Below the pieces are notes generated by a model, which had not been told where the DNA came from, ran no database searches, and worked only from the letters and a program-made list of their open reading frames with translations. DNA of 64,000 nt from Chelonoidis abingdonii. Lineage: Eukaryota; Chordata; Testudines; Testudinidae. The stretch lies in NCBI RefSeq assembly GCF_003597395.2, contig NC_133782.1, positions 6,186,965 through 6,250,964 on the forward strand, written 5' to 3'. The position numbers and the translations under genes are program-made. This document shows, in pieces, positions 22,102-32,358 of the stretch; position 1 is the stretch's first letter, and the number at the start of each line of letters is the position of its first letter.

Positions 22102-23053
22102 AATTCATTCCCCATTCATAGGCTAAAATTAACGTGCTTATCCTGGGTGCATTTATTAAATAATGGCTATTTTAAAAAAAATCAATTATTCTATTAAAAT
22201 GTATACAAATGAATGCCTTGTTAAACCTCATTTAAGAGTCTGCGAATCTTAAGTCTTCTAGTGATTAAAAAGCTAAGCAATATTGCAAGGATGAAAGGCA
22301 TTGTGGTATCCTGAATGGGAATCACCTAGAGAAAAGCTCAGACAACCTCATTTGAAAATGGGCCTAATCAGAGCTAGCTGACTAAGAAGGGCATTATAGA
22401 CTTTATGAACAACTGCCAATAACACCGCATTTTCCCCTCTCAAGTAAGACTGACAGTGCCTCCGGTCAATTGCATTAGATCGAGCATCCTGGAAGTCTTT
22501 GAATTGTTTTTCTTCCAGAATGAAAGGAAGCGAGTCAGATCAAAGTTGAATAATGCAGGCTAAAAGCTCCTCTTCTCCTCTTCCACATGCTAATTAAGAT
22601 TAGCGCATAATCTCTGTGAAGACAGATCTTTAGCAAAACTGAGAAAGGGCCACTCTGCAAATTCAGGGCCAGGTCCTTTCTTTTATGATTAAGCAGCCCT
22701 CATAAACCATGAAACATACAATTACCCTCCAGGACCTCATATGTGGGGATGCGGGAGGGAGAACCAAAGATGAAATAAAATAGGAAAAAGAAAATATTTT
22801 GAAGTTTGGTGGGAAATTTTCCATTGCATTTATCAGCCTGTTCAAACTTTCTGGTTCCATTTGGCCAACGTTTTGTGACATTCGCTATATTCAACAACCC
22901 ATGTTTCAAACTGAAGCATTTCTCTGGCACATGGCTTTGTAACTCTGAAGGCAATAGCTCTGACTGATATTTTGGGGCACACAGGAGATTTGCACTTAAA
23001 TATGATCTTTTGTTTTCCTAGTGTGCCAGTGCTGTGAAAACCTTCCCCGCTAC

Positions 23054-23091
23054 ACTGTTAGACCTTGTTTGATACTGTTAGACCTTGTTTG
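23054..23091. repeat. Two-copy tandem duplication
   Basis: The 18-mer actgttagaccttgtttg occurs at 23054-23071 and again at 23074-23091 (period 20). It is probably a replication-slippage duplication. Confidence 0.85.
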
Positions 23092-24595
23092 CGGACTTCT
23101 GTTTGCATACAAAGTTAAGGTAATGCAGGAATTCTGGGCACTCAAAACATTACCTGTGAAGAAACACCTGAATGACCTTTATATTATGTATTTGGAAAAA
23201 TAGACAGAATGGCACCTGGAAATTAATATGTAGGCATGAAATTCAGCTGACATGCCCAACTACAGTATTAGTTTATGGAGGTAAAGCTTAGATGTCTTTT
23301 GGAGGCAACTATTTTATACATATGTGCAATTAGACAGACATCTAGAGTTCAGCATTAATTCCCTCAGTAAACTCAGTGGCACCTGTCTGCACCAGCAACC
23401 TCCCTTTGTTCTGTGGTGCCCACCCCTCCACCCCAAGTGCCCCAGCACAGAGGATGTTTGTGGGCAGGCTGAAGATGTGCAGCAGTGGAGCCTCCTCTGA
23501 TTCTCAGGTTGGCAGAATGATCACTAGTGGTCCAGCCAGTGTAACACAGAGCAGCTCTAAGGCTGCCCTTAGTTAAGTCAGGAGCTGTTCAGCCTCCGAG
23601 GGCTGAGGATCCTGGAAGTGGAAAGGTGGCTTAGAGCCAGTGAGTCCGACTCAGAGATCTGCCTCTATGTGCTTTTTTTTTTTTTTAACTACTCCTGCTA
23701 TTATTGTGCTGCTATGCCACATGACATTCCACATGAGAATATCCTGCCTCCCCTGTGCCTTGCCCGATATCCAGCCTGTAGTAAAATCTAGAGAGGTGGC
23801 TTTGTGGAAGCAAGGTGAGCTTATGGGGTCCTGGGGGAGGGGAGAAGATAATCATCCTTAGACATGGAGGCAGAGTCTCGGGGGGAAATTATTTTAATCT
23901 CTATAGAAAGTGAATCAAAATACCATAAGTAGAGATTATCCATTGCCAAAGCCATGCCCAGTACTATACATTAAATCCAAGCCCACGATATTAAAATGAA
24001 AGGGTCAGTGAGCTTGAGATAAACCCAGAAAACATGGAAATTTTGAGCTATGGCTTCCATAGCTCCCTTCACTCAAGTCTCATTTCCGTGCTGTTAGCAT
24101 GACAACGGGCAAAATTACAGACTCAGTAGGATTCATTATGAATCTCTCCTACTAATCACCTCTACCCCATACTTATCTTGTATAAGTGAAATCACTATTT
24201 TCACAGTAGTGTCCTCATGCTACGTTACTGGGAAATCCTAGCTTAGCCTTTCCACTTATACCACCAGGACAAAAAGGAATTAGGGCAAACCCATCTTCCA
24301 AAGGTACCAAGAGCAGAGAAGGTACCATAGGAATAAAATAAAACCAGACCGACGACAACAAGAGCTAGGCTAGGATCAATATTAGCAGAAGTAAAATAAG
24401 AAACCAACTGACAAAAGATGTAACTGTAAACTCTCCCCTCTTTCCCCCACTACAGAGTGGATGACAATGCAGCTAAATTATAAACAGTAACTGGGAATAG
24501 AAAGCTGGTAACTCATTAAAATTTCTCTCCTTGCTCTAGGTGGGACGTGAAAGGGACAATTTGGTGTCTTGTGGAAAAAATGTAATGATGAATTT

Positions 24596-25066
24596 TATTA
24601 GCTCATAGACTTTAAGGTCAGAAGGGACCATCATGATAGTCTAGTCCAGGGGTCGGCAACCTTTCAGAAGTGGTGTGCCGAGTCTTCACTGATTCACTCT
24701 AATTTTAGGTTTCGTGTGCCAGTCATACATTTTAATGTTTTTAGAAGGTCTCTTTCTATAAGTCTATAATATATAACTAAACTATTGTTGTATGTAAAGT
24801 AAATAAGTTTTTAAAAAATGTTTAAGAAGCTTCATTTAAAATGTAGAACTCCCCGGATTGGTGGCCAGGACCCGGGCAGTGTGAGTGCTGCTGAAAATCA
24901 GCTCGCGTGCCATCTTTGTCATGCATGCCATAGATTGCCTACCCCTGCTCTAGTCTGACCTCCTGCACAATGCAGGCCACAGAATCTCACCCACCTACTC
25001 CTGTAACAAACTCCTAACCTATGACTCAGCTGCTGAAGTCCTCAAATCATGGCTTAAAGACTTCAA
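24596..25066 (-). mobile_element. CR1 3'-end fragment split by a hAT insertion, minus strand
   Basis: On the plus strand the flank reads 'atagactttaaggtcagaag', 'ggaccatcatgatagtctag', then after the insert 'ctagtctgacctcctgcaca' and 'caggccacagaatctcaccc'. This is the complement of the CR1 tail seen on the plus strand at 39640-39918 and 62230-62626 ('ggtcagactagatgacc', 'cccttctggc'). Sequence to about 25066 ('aatcctccagcaagtgacc') may also belong to it. The insertion at 24647 splits the copy. Confidence 0.75.
24647..24947. mobile_element. hAT-like element, 8-bp TSD (copy 2)
   Basis: It starts CAGGGGTCGGCAACC and ends TTGCCTACCCCTG. The flanks are gtctagtc (24639-24646) and ctctagtc (24948-24955), 7 of 8 identical. 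It aligns end to end with the 310-bp copy at 14757-15066 (same 'gtgccgagtcttca', 'ctctttctata', 'agaagcttcatttaaaat', 'cgggcagtgtgagtg' blocks) with small length differences and substitutions. Non-coding. Confidence 0.92.
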
Positions 25067-25819
25067 GGTGCAGAGAATCCTCCAGCAAGTGACCTATGCA
25101 AAGAGGAAAAAAAAAGGATCTGCTGACATTTTCTTCTTTTGCTTAAGATGAGATGCTGTGAGTCAGAGAGAAATTGATGGTGGATTACAAAGTGGGTAAT
25201 ACTGAAATGCATAGACACAGCTAAATGGCAGATATAAGCAGAATAAGAAAAAAAATATGTTGGCACATGCCAACAAGATGAACAGACCCCAAATTACACC
25301 ACATGATTGACTTAACATTCCCACTTATTTGTATAGGGACAGGACCCTCCAGGCTACCTATCTAGGAATGGAACATTCCATAGGAACAGTTTTATCATGG
25401 GAAATGTAGCCTTTTCACCTGTTATTTATGGACACTTGCATATGTTCATAACCTGGATCCACATGCTGCTGCAGAATCCTAAGGAGAAGGTCAAATGTGG
25501 CTGTAAAGGATCAGGGCTGCTCTAACTTGTACCCAGCAGCAACACCTCCCAAGATCACTGTGGGACTCCATCCTGGTCATGCCCCTACATCAGAGCCATG
25601 AGAGTGGGATGATGCACAGTAACTAGGTTGATGACACGTGGGGATCCAAAGATCATGGGAAGTCCCTGATTGGCCTGTTAAGCTGGGCTTCTGCCTGCTG
25701 TTCCACCTGGATCGAGGCTAGAGTCTGGCCCAATATCTTTAATAAAGGCACTGACCTCTGGTGTCAGAGTGACGGCCTCATAAAGAATGAGTGACATTAC
25801 AGGGGCCCCGTTTTGATCT
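25067..25819. other. No supported feature
   Basis: Single-copy-looking. A lone aataaa at about 25740 has no upstream gene to serve. Confidence 0.45.
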
Positions 25820-25893
25820 CTCACACACCAGTACAGCTCCATTGACTTCAATGGAGTCGTGGCTCATTTGCACCAGGGTGAGATCCCAGGTCG
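25820..25893. repeat. Worn palindromic MITE
   Basis: The centre 'ctccattgacttcaatggag' (25838-25857) is a 20-bp palindrome with one mismatch pair at its middle. Flanks 'cacaccagtacag' and 'gcaccagggtgagatc' correspond weakly to inverted arms. It belongs with the other short palindromes. Confidence 0.55.
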
Positions 25894-25901
25894 CTCTGAG
25901 G

Positions 25902-26324
25902 TAGGGTGACCAGATGTCCCGATAAAATCAGGATTGTCTCAATTTTTAGGCATTTGTCCCACATCCCGATCGATGTTTGGTTGGGATGCAATTTGTCCTG
26001 ATATTTCTCACTCCTGTTTTTTTTGCTTTGTTTTGTTCTGCCAGTGGGACTTCGCTTTTTGTTTGTTTGTTTGTTTTGTTCTTTTCCCCCCCTCTGCTGG
26101 CGGGACTCTGTGACTCCATTTTTTCTCTCTCTCTCTCTCTGCCTGAAGGACTCCATTTTTTAACTCTCTATTCCACCCCCCGCTGGTGGGATTCAGGGAC
26201 TTCATTATTTTTTTTTCTCTCTGCTGGCAGGATTCCGGGACTACTCTGCACTTTTTTTTTGCTTCGCTGGTGGGACACCCCCGCATGTGTCCCAATATTT
26301 TCTTCATCCCATCTGGTCACTCTA
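25902..26324. mobile_element. hAT-like element, perfect 8-bp TSD
   Basis: The 423-bp element has ends TAGGGTGACCAGATG and, inward from the right, TAGAGTGACCAGATG (14 of 15). Identical ctctgagg flanks lie at 25894-25901 and 26325-26332. The interior is strongly asymmetric: the plus strand is T- and C-rich, with (GTTT)n near 26059-26076, (TC)n at 26124-26140 and several recurrences of 'ctgctggcgggac'-like words (about 26093, 26171, 26222, 26265), suggesting internal tandem growth of a 40-50-bp unit. The 117-codon plus frame and its minus-strand counterparts come from this low-complexity sequence. No transposase. Confidence 0.88.
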
Positions 26325-26332
26325 CTCTGAGG

Positions 26333-26884
26333 TACCCTACCCAATGGCACAATAAAAGCCTCTTTCCGACCCCAAAGTCATTCTGGGCCTGATTCTGGAG
26401 AACTGAGAAATCCAAGGCCACACTCAACCCCTGCTCAGGCCAGTCTCTAAATAGTGCATTGGGGCTGGGGGAGACATGTTCCTTACTGCACAGTAAAAGC
26501 AAAGAAAAATTCATTTTGCACTAAATGTTGGGTCTTTTTCCTTAGCCCACTCCTATTCCCAGGGAAGCCTAACTGTAGTTTTCCTTGACTGGCATCAGCT
26601 AATTTCTACAAGAGGGAGTCATTCAAAAGCCAGTGCCACTCATCTGCCCCGGAAACCTGTACGCCATCCCTCTGAATAAATCTGGTCCTTCTACCCGGGC
26701 GGCGCCGACTCATTGTTGTGTCATAAAGGGAAGTCTGCTCTGCAAAAAGCAAACTGGTCTCGGTGGGGCATTTTTCTTGGGTTTAGCAGAAGCGGAATTT
26801 GCATAGACATGAGTGTAAACAGAAAAGGTAGCATAAAGTCCCAGCAGGGGCAGGAAGGAGGGAGACAAAAGCTCAGACATCAAA
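26333..26884. other. No supported feature
   Basis: No recognised element or gene. Confidence 0.45.
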
Positions 26885-27125
26885 AAGGATTTACAAGGAT
26901 CTGGAAGAGCAAGAAGTGGGAGGGGGAGAAAGAGGTGCAGAGAAAGGACTGAGGGGAGGGAGAGAGAGGATGAGGGAAGGAAGTCAGCGAAAAGAGAAAA
27001 GGGAGGATGAAAAGAAGAAGGGAGCAGGAGGAAGGAGGAGAAAGAGAGAGTAAGAGAACAGAGGAAGGAAGAGAAGTGGGAGAGGATGAAGGGAGCAGAG
27101 GAAAGACAGACAGAAGATCAATCAG
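26885..27125. repeat. Polypurine (GA-rich) tract
   Basis: About 240 bp where the plus strand is almost all A and G (runs such as 'gggagggagagagaggatga' and 'agaagaagggagcaggagga'), with few pyrimidines. Such tracts can adopt triplex (H-DNA) structure and are length-unstable. They also generate long open frames, here the 111-codon minus-strand frame rich in Ser, Leu and Pro, which is an artefact. Confidence 0.9.
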
Positions 27126-27844
27126 GCAGAGGAATGTGTCATACTGAGGTTGTTGCGGAGATATGCTGGACCTAACAGTCACTGCACCAGAAGAGCTGCC
27201 ACTGACTGCAGGCACGGGCCCCTTGAGTTTAGTGAGGTTCTGGGCACACAGTTATGTGCGTTTTGCCCCACCTGCTCAAACAGGGAAATATTTTGCACTG
27301 GGCAGGGGGTGAAGCTATGGCTCCCCCCATTGGTTCCCTGCCCACTTCTTGAATAGGCACAGTGCTGGGATTCAGGTGACGTGGATTCTGTTTTTAAGAC
27401 ACATCATTTTGTAGAAGTGCCAAGTGACCTGTGAAGGGAAAATTACCCCCACACCCCTTTTTCTGATTTTTTCTCTCTCATGAATAAACGTAGCCTCAGC
27501 CTATTAAAAAAAAAAAGCACACTCTTTCTCTACTTTAAAAAAAGTAGAAATAATTTCCCCACTCATCTCTCTTTTTGCTGGAGGGCCTTGGGGCAAGATT
27601 TTTAGGGAAGTCAATAGTGATGTCATATGAAGCTGTAGCAGAAGGTATCTCTATCCATGCTGTCATGTGTGGGAGGCTACACGTGAAGATCAAAATGGGC
27701 ATTAAAATCTATGATTGTCCCCTCAATTAAAATCTAACTGTCAGACTATATCTCAGAATCAACATCTGCTTCCCAGCAGTTGGGAGAGGGATTAGAAGAC
27801 TTCCATTTTTGATTAAATGAAACTTCTTCCTTTCAAAGATCAAT
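27126..27844. other. No supported feature
   Basis: A-runs at about 27506-27516 and 27536-27545 only. No gene. Confidence 0.45.
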
Positions 27845-27975
27845 GAGATGAGATTAGTTTGGACGGGAAATTCTTTTGGTCAGGGGCCATATTTTTCTGA
27901 TCTGTTTGTACTGTTCTTGGCATAATGAGGCCCTGTCTTCTTGGTGCTGTCATGATACAAATAAAAAAAATGAGT
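27845..27975 (+). mobile_element. MIR/CORE-SINE tail fragment, plus strand
   Basis: 'aattcttttggtcaggggcc', 'gtttgtactgttcttggca', 'gaggccctgtcttcttggtg', 'gtcatgatacaaataaa' follow the order of the shared SINE 3' tail. It ends in an A-rich tail near 27970. Diverged. Confidence 0.6.
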
Positions 27976-30435
27976 CTCTCCTAGGGCTTCATTATGCATG
28001 TCTAACTACAGGCACTAGAATTTACTTCTGCCCTGTAGTTTGCATTACACTGTAATGCAAATTAGGGAAAATACCATGAAAACTGTTGTTAGCTACCTTT
28101 TCTCAGATCATCTAAGAAAATACATTTTAAAGGACAGAATTTTATTGTTAATAATTATTTTTATTTGTTTATTAAGGGACATGGGTCGGTGAAAGATCTG
28201 TGCTTCCCACAGGTGAATACACTGGTCCCTAGGTGAGAATCAATTACCATCCAGGAGACTGTATAATCCAGTTTGCCTTTTTTTCCCCCCATCTCTGACC
28301 TAAATGCAGTCTCCAGCATGACTTCATGGTCACAAATCAGAAGCCTAATTCCCTCTAGCACCTGGACATTTCTCTTTTCAGCTCTTCTCTTAACAGTGGA
28401 GACAGCTTTAATAATCCATCATTACACTTACATGAACTTCCTGCCTGTCTGTCAGGTATTTCAACATTCACAGTGACTCAGACCTCACATTTAGCATCCT
28501 TGGGACTTTGCTTTCCAATCTCAAGACAATCTGATGTCTTTACCCAGGCCCTTTTTTGATTGTCATCCCTGGCATGTTAGCCCCATAAATTATTATTGCT
28601 AAGTAATGACTAGAACCCTGGATAGTAGCTTCTTTACATTCTTTACATTCAGTGCTTCACAAGTTCACATTAACTTTCACCTGACAACTAGAAAAATCAT
28701 TCCTTCTTTTCTTACCTGCCAAGCCCAGAGTTCATATATTTGGTTTTGAAATGTGTTCCTCTAACATGTATCTATGCACATTTAATCCAACCTTGCAAGC
28801 CCTCCATGAGGAAAACTCCAGTTGAAATGATCTGCACTAATTGTGTATGAAAATGAGTCAAACATACCTCATGGAAGCCCTATCCTCAAGTGTCTGAAGA
28901 TCAGGCCAGGAGTACCACAGATAATTTACAGAATAAATGTCCAAAAATATATGGAGGTGATGAGATTCCCTCACATACTATCATATAACTGCTCCTATGC
29001 TCACAGATTTTATACTATTAAATATGATTACTCATCTTCCCTGCATCCCACTTTCACTTTTCTCTCTTTCAAGTGTTTTGCAGGGTAGATGTTGAAATCA
29101 GTTATTTTAAGGGCCCATCTAACTCAGGAAAAGAAACCCTCAAAAGCTGTCAGAGCAAATGAGCTGCTTGACAAATGACACAGGTTCACACTATTAAAAC
29201 CATTCGACACCCAAGGTCAGAAAACAACCAATTTCCCTCATTCTGGGGACTCTGCTGCATTTTAACTTGGCATCCAACAATCATATATGAATGAGATGAC
29301 AACATACTGTAAATGTTTCCTGTAATTAGAGTGACATGATTCCATGGTTGGTCTAGTAGGCATACTGCAGGCTGGCAGTTAGCTTTGTCCTCCACAGTGG
29401 TTTCATTCTGTCCAGAGGAAAGTAAATCTTGCTAACGTACTGACAACATGAACTATGAAAGAGTATACAAAGGTCCAGAGGTCCAGATGAGATCAAACCA
29501 GAGTCACTCCATCACAGTAAATGCAGCACGGCTGATGTACACCAGCTGAGCATCTAGTCCACTGACCTTTAGATAGATGAAAATCAAATCTGTATTCTCA
29601 AGTAGAATAGCAGTTTGTCTAACTTGCTGTGCTGCTCTATTTTATTTGTCCTTGATCAAGGTTAAGATCTTGTTATGGCAAACTCTTGCTGGCCATTAAG
29701 ACACCAATGCCGTAGAGTTATGAGAGTCTTTATTTTGCAAGATGAATAATGATAAGTAATGAATATTTGACCAAAGGGGCAATTAATTTCATAGCATCAA
29801 CTTTTTAGCTGTCAGTAGAGAAGTATGTTTGCAGTGGGCTTAACAACAACAGTCTTCTGTCCCCCTTCATTAATGGAGAGGGTGCTTCCTTGCATGAGAC
29901 CTAATTATGCTACATATAAAGAATTATATAATAAAGATTACTCAATTAATCCCCATCAGACTGGTCCATCATAGGCAGCAAATTCAATGCCGTTCTGCTT
30001 GCATAATGAATCACATCTGCCAAGGACAGGCAAGGCCATTTGAGCATAAAATGAGTTGGAAGGGGGAATCCATAGTAGCTTTGCAAGAAGCTTTACAGCT
30101 GGACTGGTATTGGGTCCCACAAACTGGCAGCTCATTGATGGTGCTGTAGGTTCTTTGTAAATGAAAAAGGGACATTGTCTAGGGTTTTGAGACCCACAGT
30201 TTAAGGTATCTTTACATGTAAGTGATCATTAGGTGGGGAAATCTGGGCAAATTGTTAATACCCATGGGCATTTCACTGCTTTCTGTCTCTCAGAAAGAAA
30301 AAGAGTAAGAAAAACACAAGAACTGTAGAGAAATAGACTCAACCTACTTCCCCCATCTTACACAGCACAGATGTTTTATGGATGGGTGGGACTCCAGGAA
30401 TGGGGAATAGCCAGGTAAATAGAGATCTAGACACA
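27976..30435. other. No supported feature
   Basis: About 2.4 kb of single-copy-looking sequence. Frames are under 85 codons. Minor slippage is seen at 28633-28651 ('ttctttacattctttacatt'). Confidence 0.5.
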
Positions 30436-30524
30436 TTCTGCACTCAGTTACACTAGGGTAAATTCAGAATAACTTCACTGATTGCATTGGTATTACACAT
30501 TTTAGCTAAGGGCAGAATTTGGAC
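30436..30524. repeat. Palindromic MITE of about 90 bp
   Basis: Left arm 'ttctgcactcagttacactagggtaaattc' pairs imperfectly with the right arm 'ggtattacacattttagctaagggcagaat' read inward. Same family as 40695-40796. Confidence 0.6.
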
Positions 30525-32119
30525 CACAAATTGCTTCTTCACGCATCCATAGAACATATGGTCAACCTCTCTTATTTTCCCACCCACAATATTGGATTTT
30601 ATTTTAATCTTTTTTCAGTAGCTTGCCACTTATCCAAGTCATCTCAGGAAGGTTTAGCAATACATGACCCACTGCATTTCCACCCCATGTCTTCCTCCAG
30701 ATCTTCCAAGAAAACGTGGCACAATTTTAAGTCATTTTGTATATAAAGGAGCAGATAGGCAGCCTAAGTGGATGTGAGCAACAGCAGGTGACACCAATCA
30801 TCTGATAAATGGTTGTCACACCATTTAAAAAATCAGTCTTGACAAGGAGTCATTATCCCTTAAGTAAACACGACCAAAATGTGGCGAGGACTGTCAGGGC
30901 AACCAGACATACTTGACTCTCTCCTTTTGATGATGCCACTCAACTGTGGGCTGGTATTTGTCACTTTGAAGAGATGTAACAACAATATTAATTTTTAGTT
31001 TGTGCTAAGCAAGCCTTCCGCCCCCATCCAAGCACGGTGCTGCCTTGCAGACACAGGATTCTGAGGTTATTCTTCGCCTGCCTGGAAATGCATTGTTGAA
31101 ATGTTACCTACTTTCCTTGTCGCATTCCATCCCTTTCTTGGACCCCCTGTGATGCCTAGACCGCCTCTGTCCCTCTCTCCTACTCTTCCCTTCTCCGTCC
31201 CTTCTAACACTTTTCATCACCAGGCTCCAGTTGTAACAAGATGATTCCCTGCGATTCAACAAGGCCCCACCTATCATTTTCACAACTCGATCTGACCTGT
31301 GCTCAAAAACAGTCTCACAGTTCTTCCAGGTCAGTGCAGAACTTCAAGAGAAGGGGAAACAGATTGCAGTGCTAGCTTGCCTTCTTTATATTTCCCCCAC
31401 CAGTTAGTTGTTACTTCTGTGGACCTTACAAGAAAACATCCTCATACGGCTAATATAATGGCATCAATAAGTTTGGAGTTCAAGAGGCCATGCTGTTTGT
31501 CCACCACCAGTTGTTACATTCCCAACTTTTATGTTCACAGGATACCCACAGAGAAGTTAAAAAAAAACATACAATACCAGACTGACTCTGATAGCACACT
31601 TCCCTACAGAGTTCTCTAGCCTGCAATCAGGAAACCTTCCCCACCTTGTAATTCCAACACAGTCCTCAATACACCACACCAACCTCCTCCTCTAGGGGAA
31701 AATTTCAACTCCATACGCACGGCAAAGCTCACGGACGCCACTTAGGTACTGGAGTGTGCACAATGGCATTTAAACCTCACTCTGGCACGTTCGGTTTGCA
31801 GAACCAGATGGATGAGGGCCTTTGAGTATGCACATCAAAAAAGGTAAACAAAATGCACACTGGATATAGAAAGTAAGATCTGTTATCTGCAAAGTCTTAT
31901 TTTTGCTATAGAAATATAAATGTATAGGGAGAAGAGAACCTGGGGCACTGTTATATAGATGCAGATGAATGCAGTGAGGGTGCGGGTGGTTGTGAATAGT
32001 GAGGGGAGGGGGCAGAGAGACACAGAGTCGCAGAGAACCAGAAGGTAAAGCAGGCCTTTGAGAGATCAGATTAGAGGTAGGCACATGAAATGGCGATAAT
32101 GCAGGCTGCAGGAAAGGGT
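30525..32119. other. No supported feature
   Basis: Single-copy-looking. A 106-codon plus-strand frame at 31299-31619 lacks a domain and splice context. Confidence 0.45.
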
Positions 32120-32127
32120 ATAAAGGG

Positions 32128-32350
32128 TAGGGGCGACTCCAGGCCCCAGCACGCCAAGCGCGTGCTTGGGGTGGGCAAGCCGCAGGGGGCGCTCTGCTGG
32201 CACCATGAGGGCGGCAGGCAGGCTGTCTCCAGCGGCATGCCTGCGGGAGGTCCACTGAAGCCGCGGGACCAGTGGACCCTCCACAGGCAAACCGCCGGAG
32301 GCAGCCTGCCTGCCGTGCTTGGGGTGGCAAAATCCCTAGAGCCGCCCCTG
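32128..32350. mobile_element. Short GC-rich hAT-like element
   Basis: Ends TAGGGGCGACTCCAGG and, inward from the right, CAGGGGCGGCTCTAGG (13 of 16). Flanks ataaaggg (32120-32127) and atagaggg (32351-32358) agree at 7 of 8. The 223-bp interior is strongly GC-rich, and 'gtgcttggggtgg' occurs near both ends ('gcgtgcttggggtgggcaag' at about 32160 and 'gtgcttggggtggcaaaa' at about 32317). A 209-codon minus-strand frame, the longest in the window, crosses this element because GC-rich DNA has few stops; it is not a gene. Confidence 0.8.
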
Positions 32351-32358
32351 ATAGAGGG

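Larger units (their letters stand above)
22063..24595. other. No supported gene; hairpin, tandem duplication and candidate conserved block
   Basis: The 2.5 kb holds no supportable exon. Points seen: a perfect 11-bp hairpin at 22071-22101, a complex AT-rich block with homeodomain-type TAAT words at about 22330-22640, a local 20-bp-period duplication at 23054-23091, and a T-run at 23673-23687. Short frames (up to 92 codons) lack domains. Confidence 0.45.

Noticed and set aside
25977..26330. 117-codon Phe/Leu-rich frame resembling membrane segments
   Set aside because: Encoded by T- and TC-rich low-complexity sequence inside the hAT-like element.
26880..27215. 111-codon Ser/Leu/Pro-rich minus-strand frame
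   Set aside because: Product of the polypurine tract; not a gene.
32120..32358. CpG island / promoter
   Set aside because: GC richness ends exactly at the transposon boundaries, so it reflects the inserted element.
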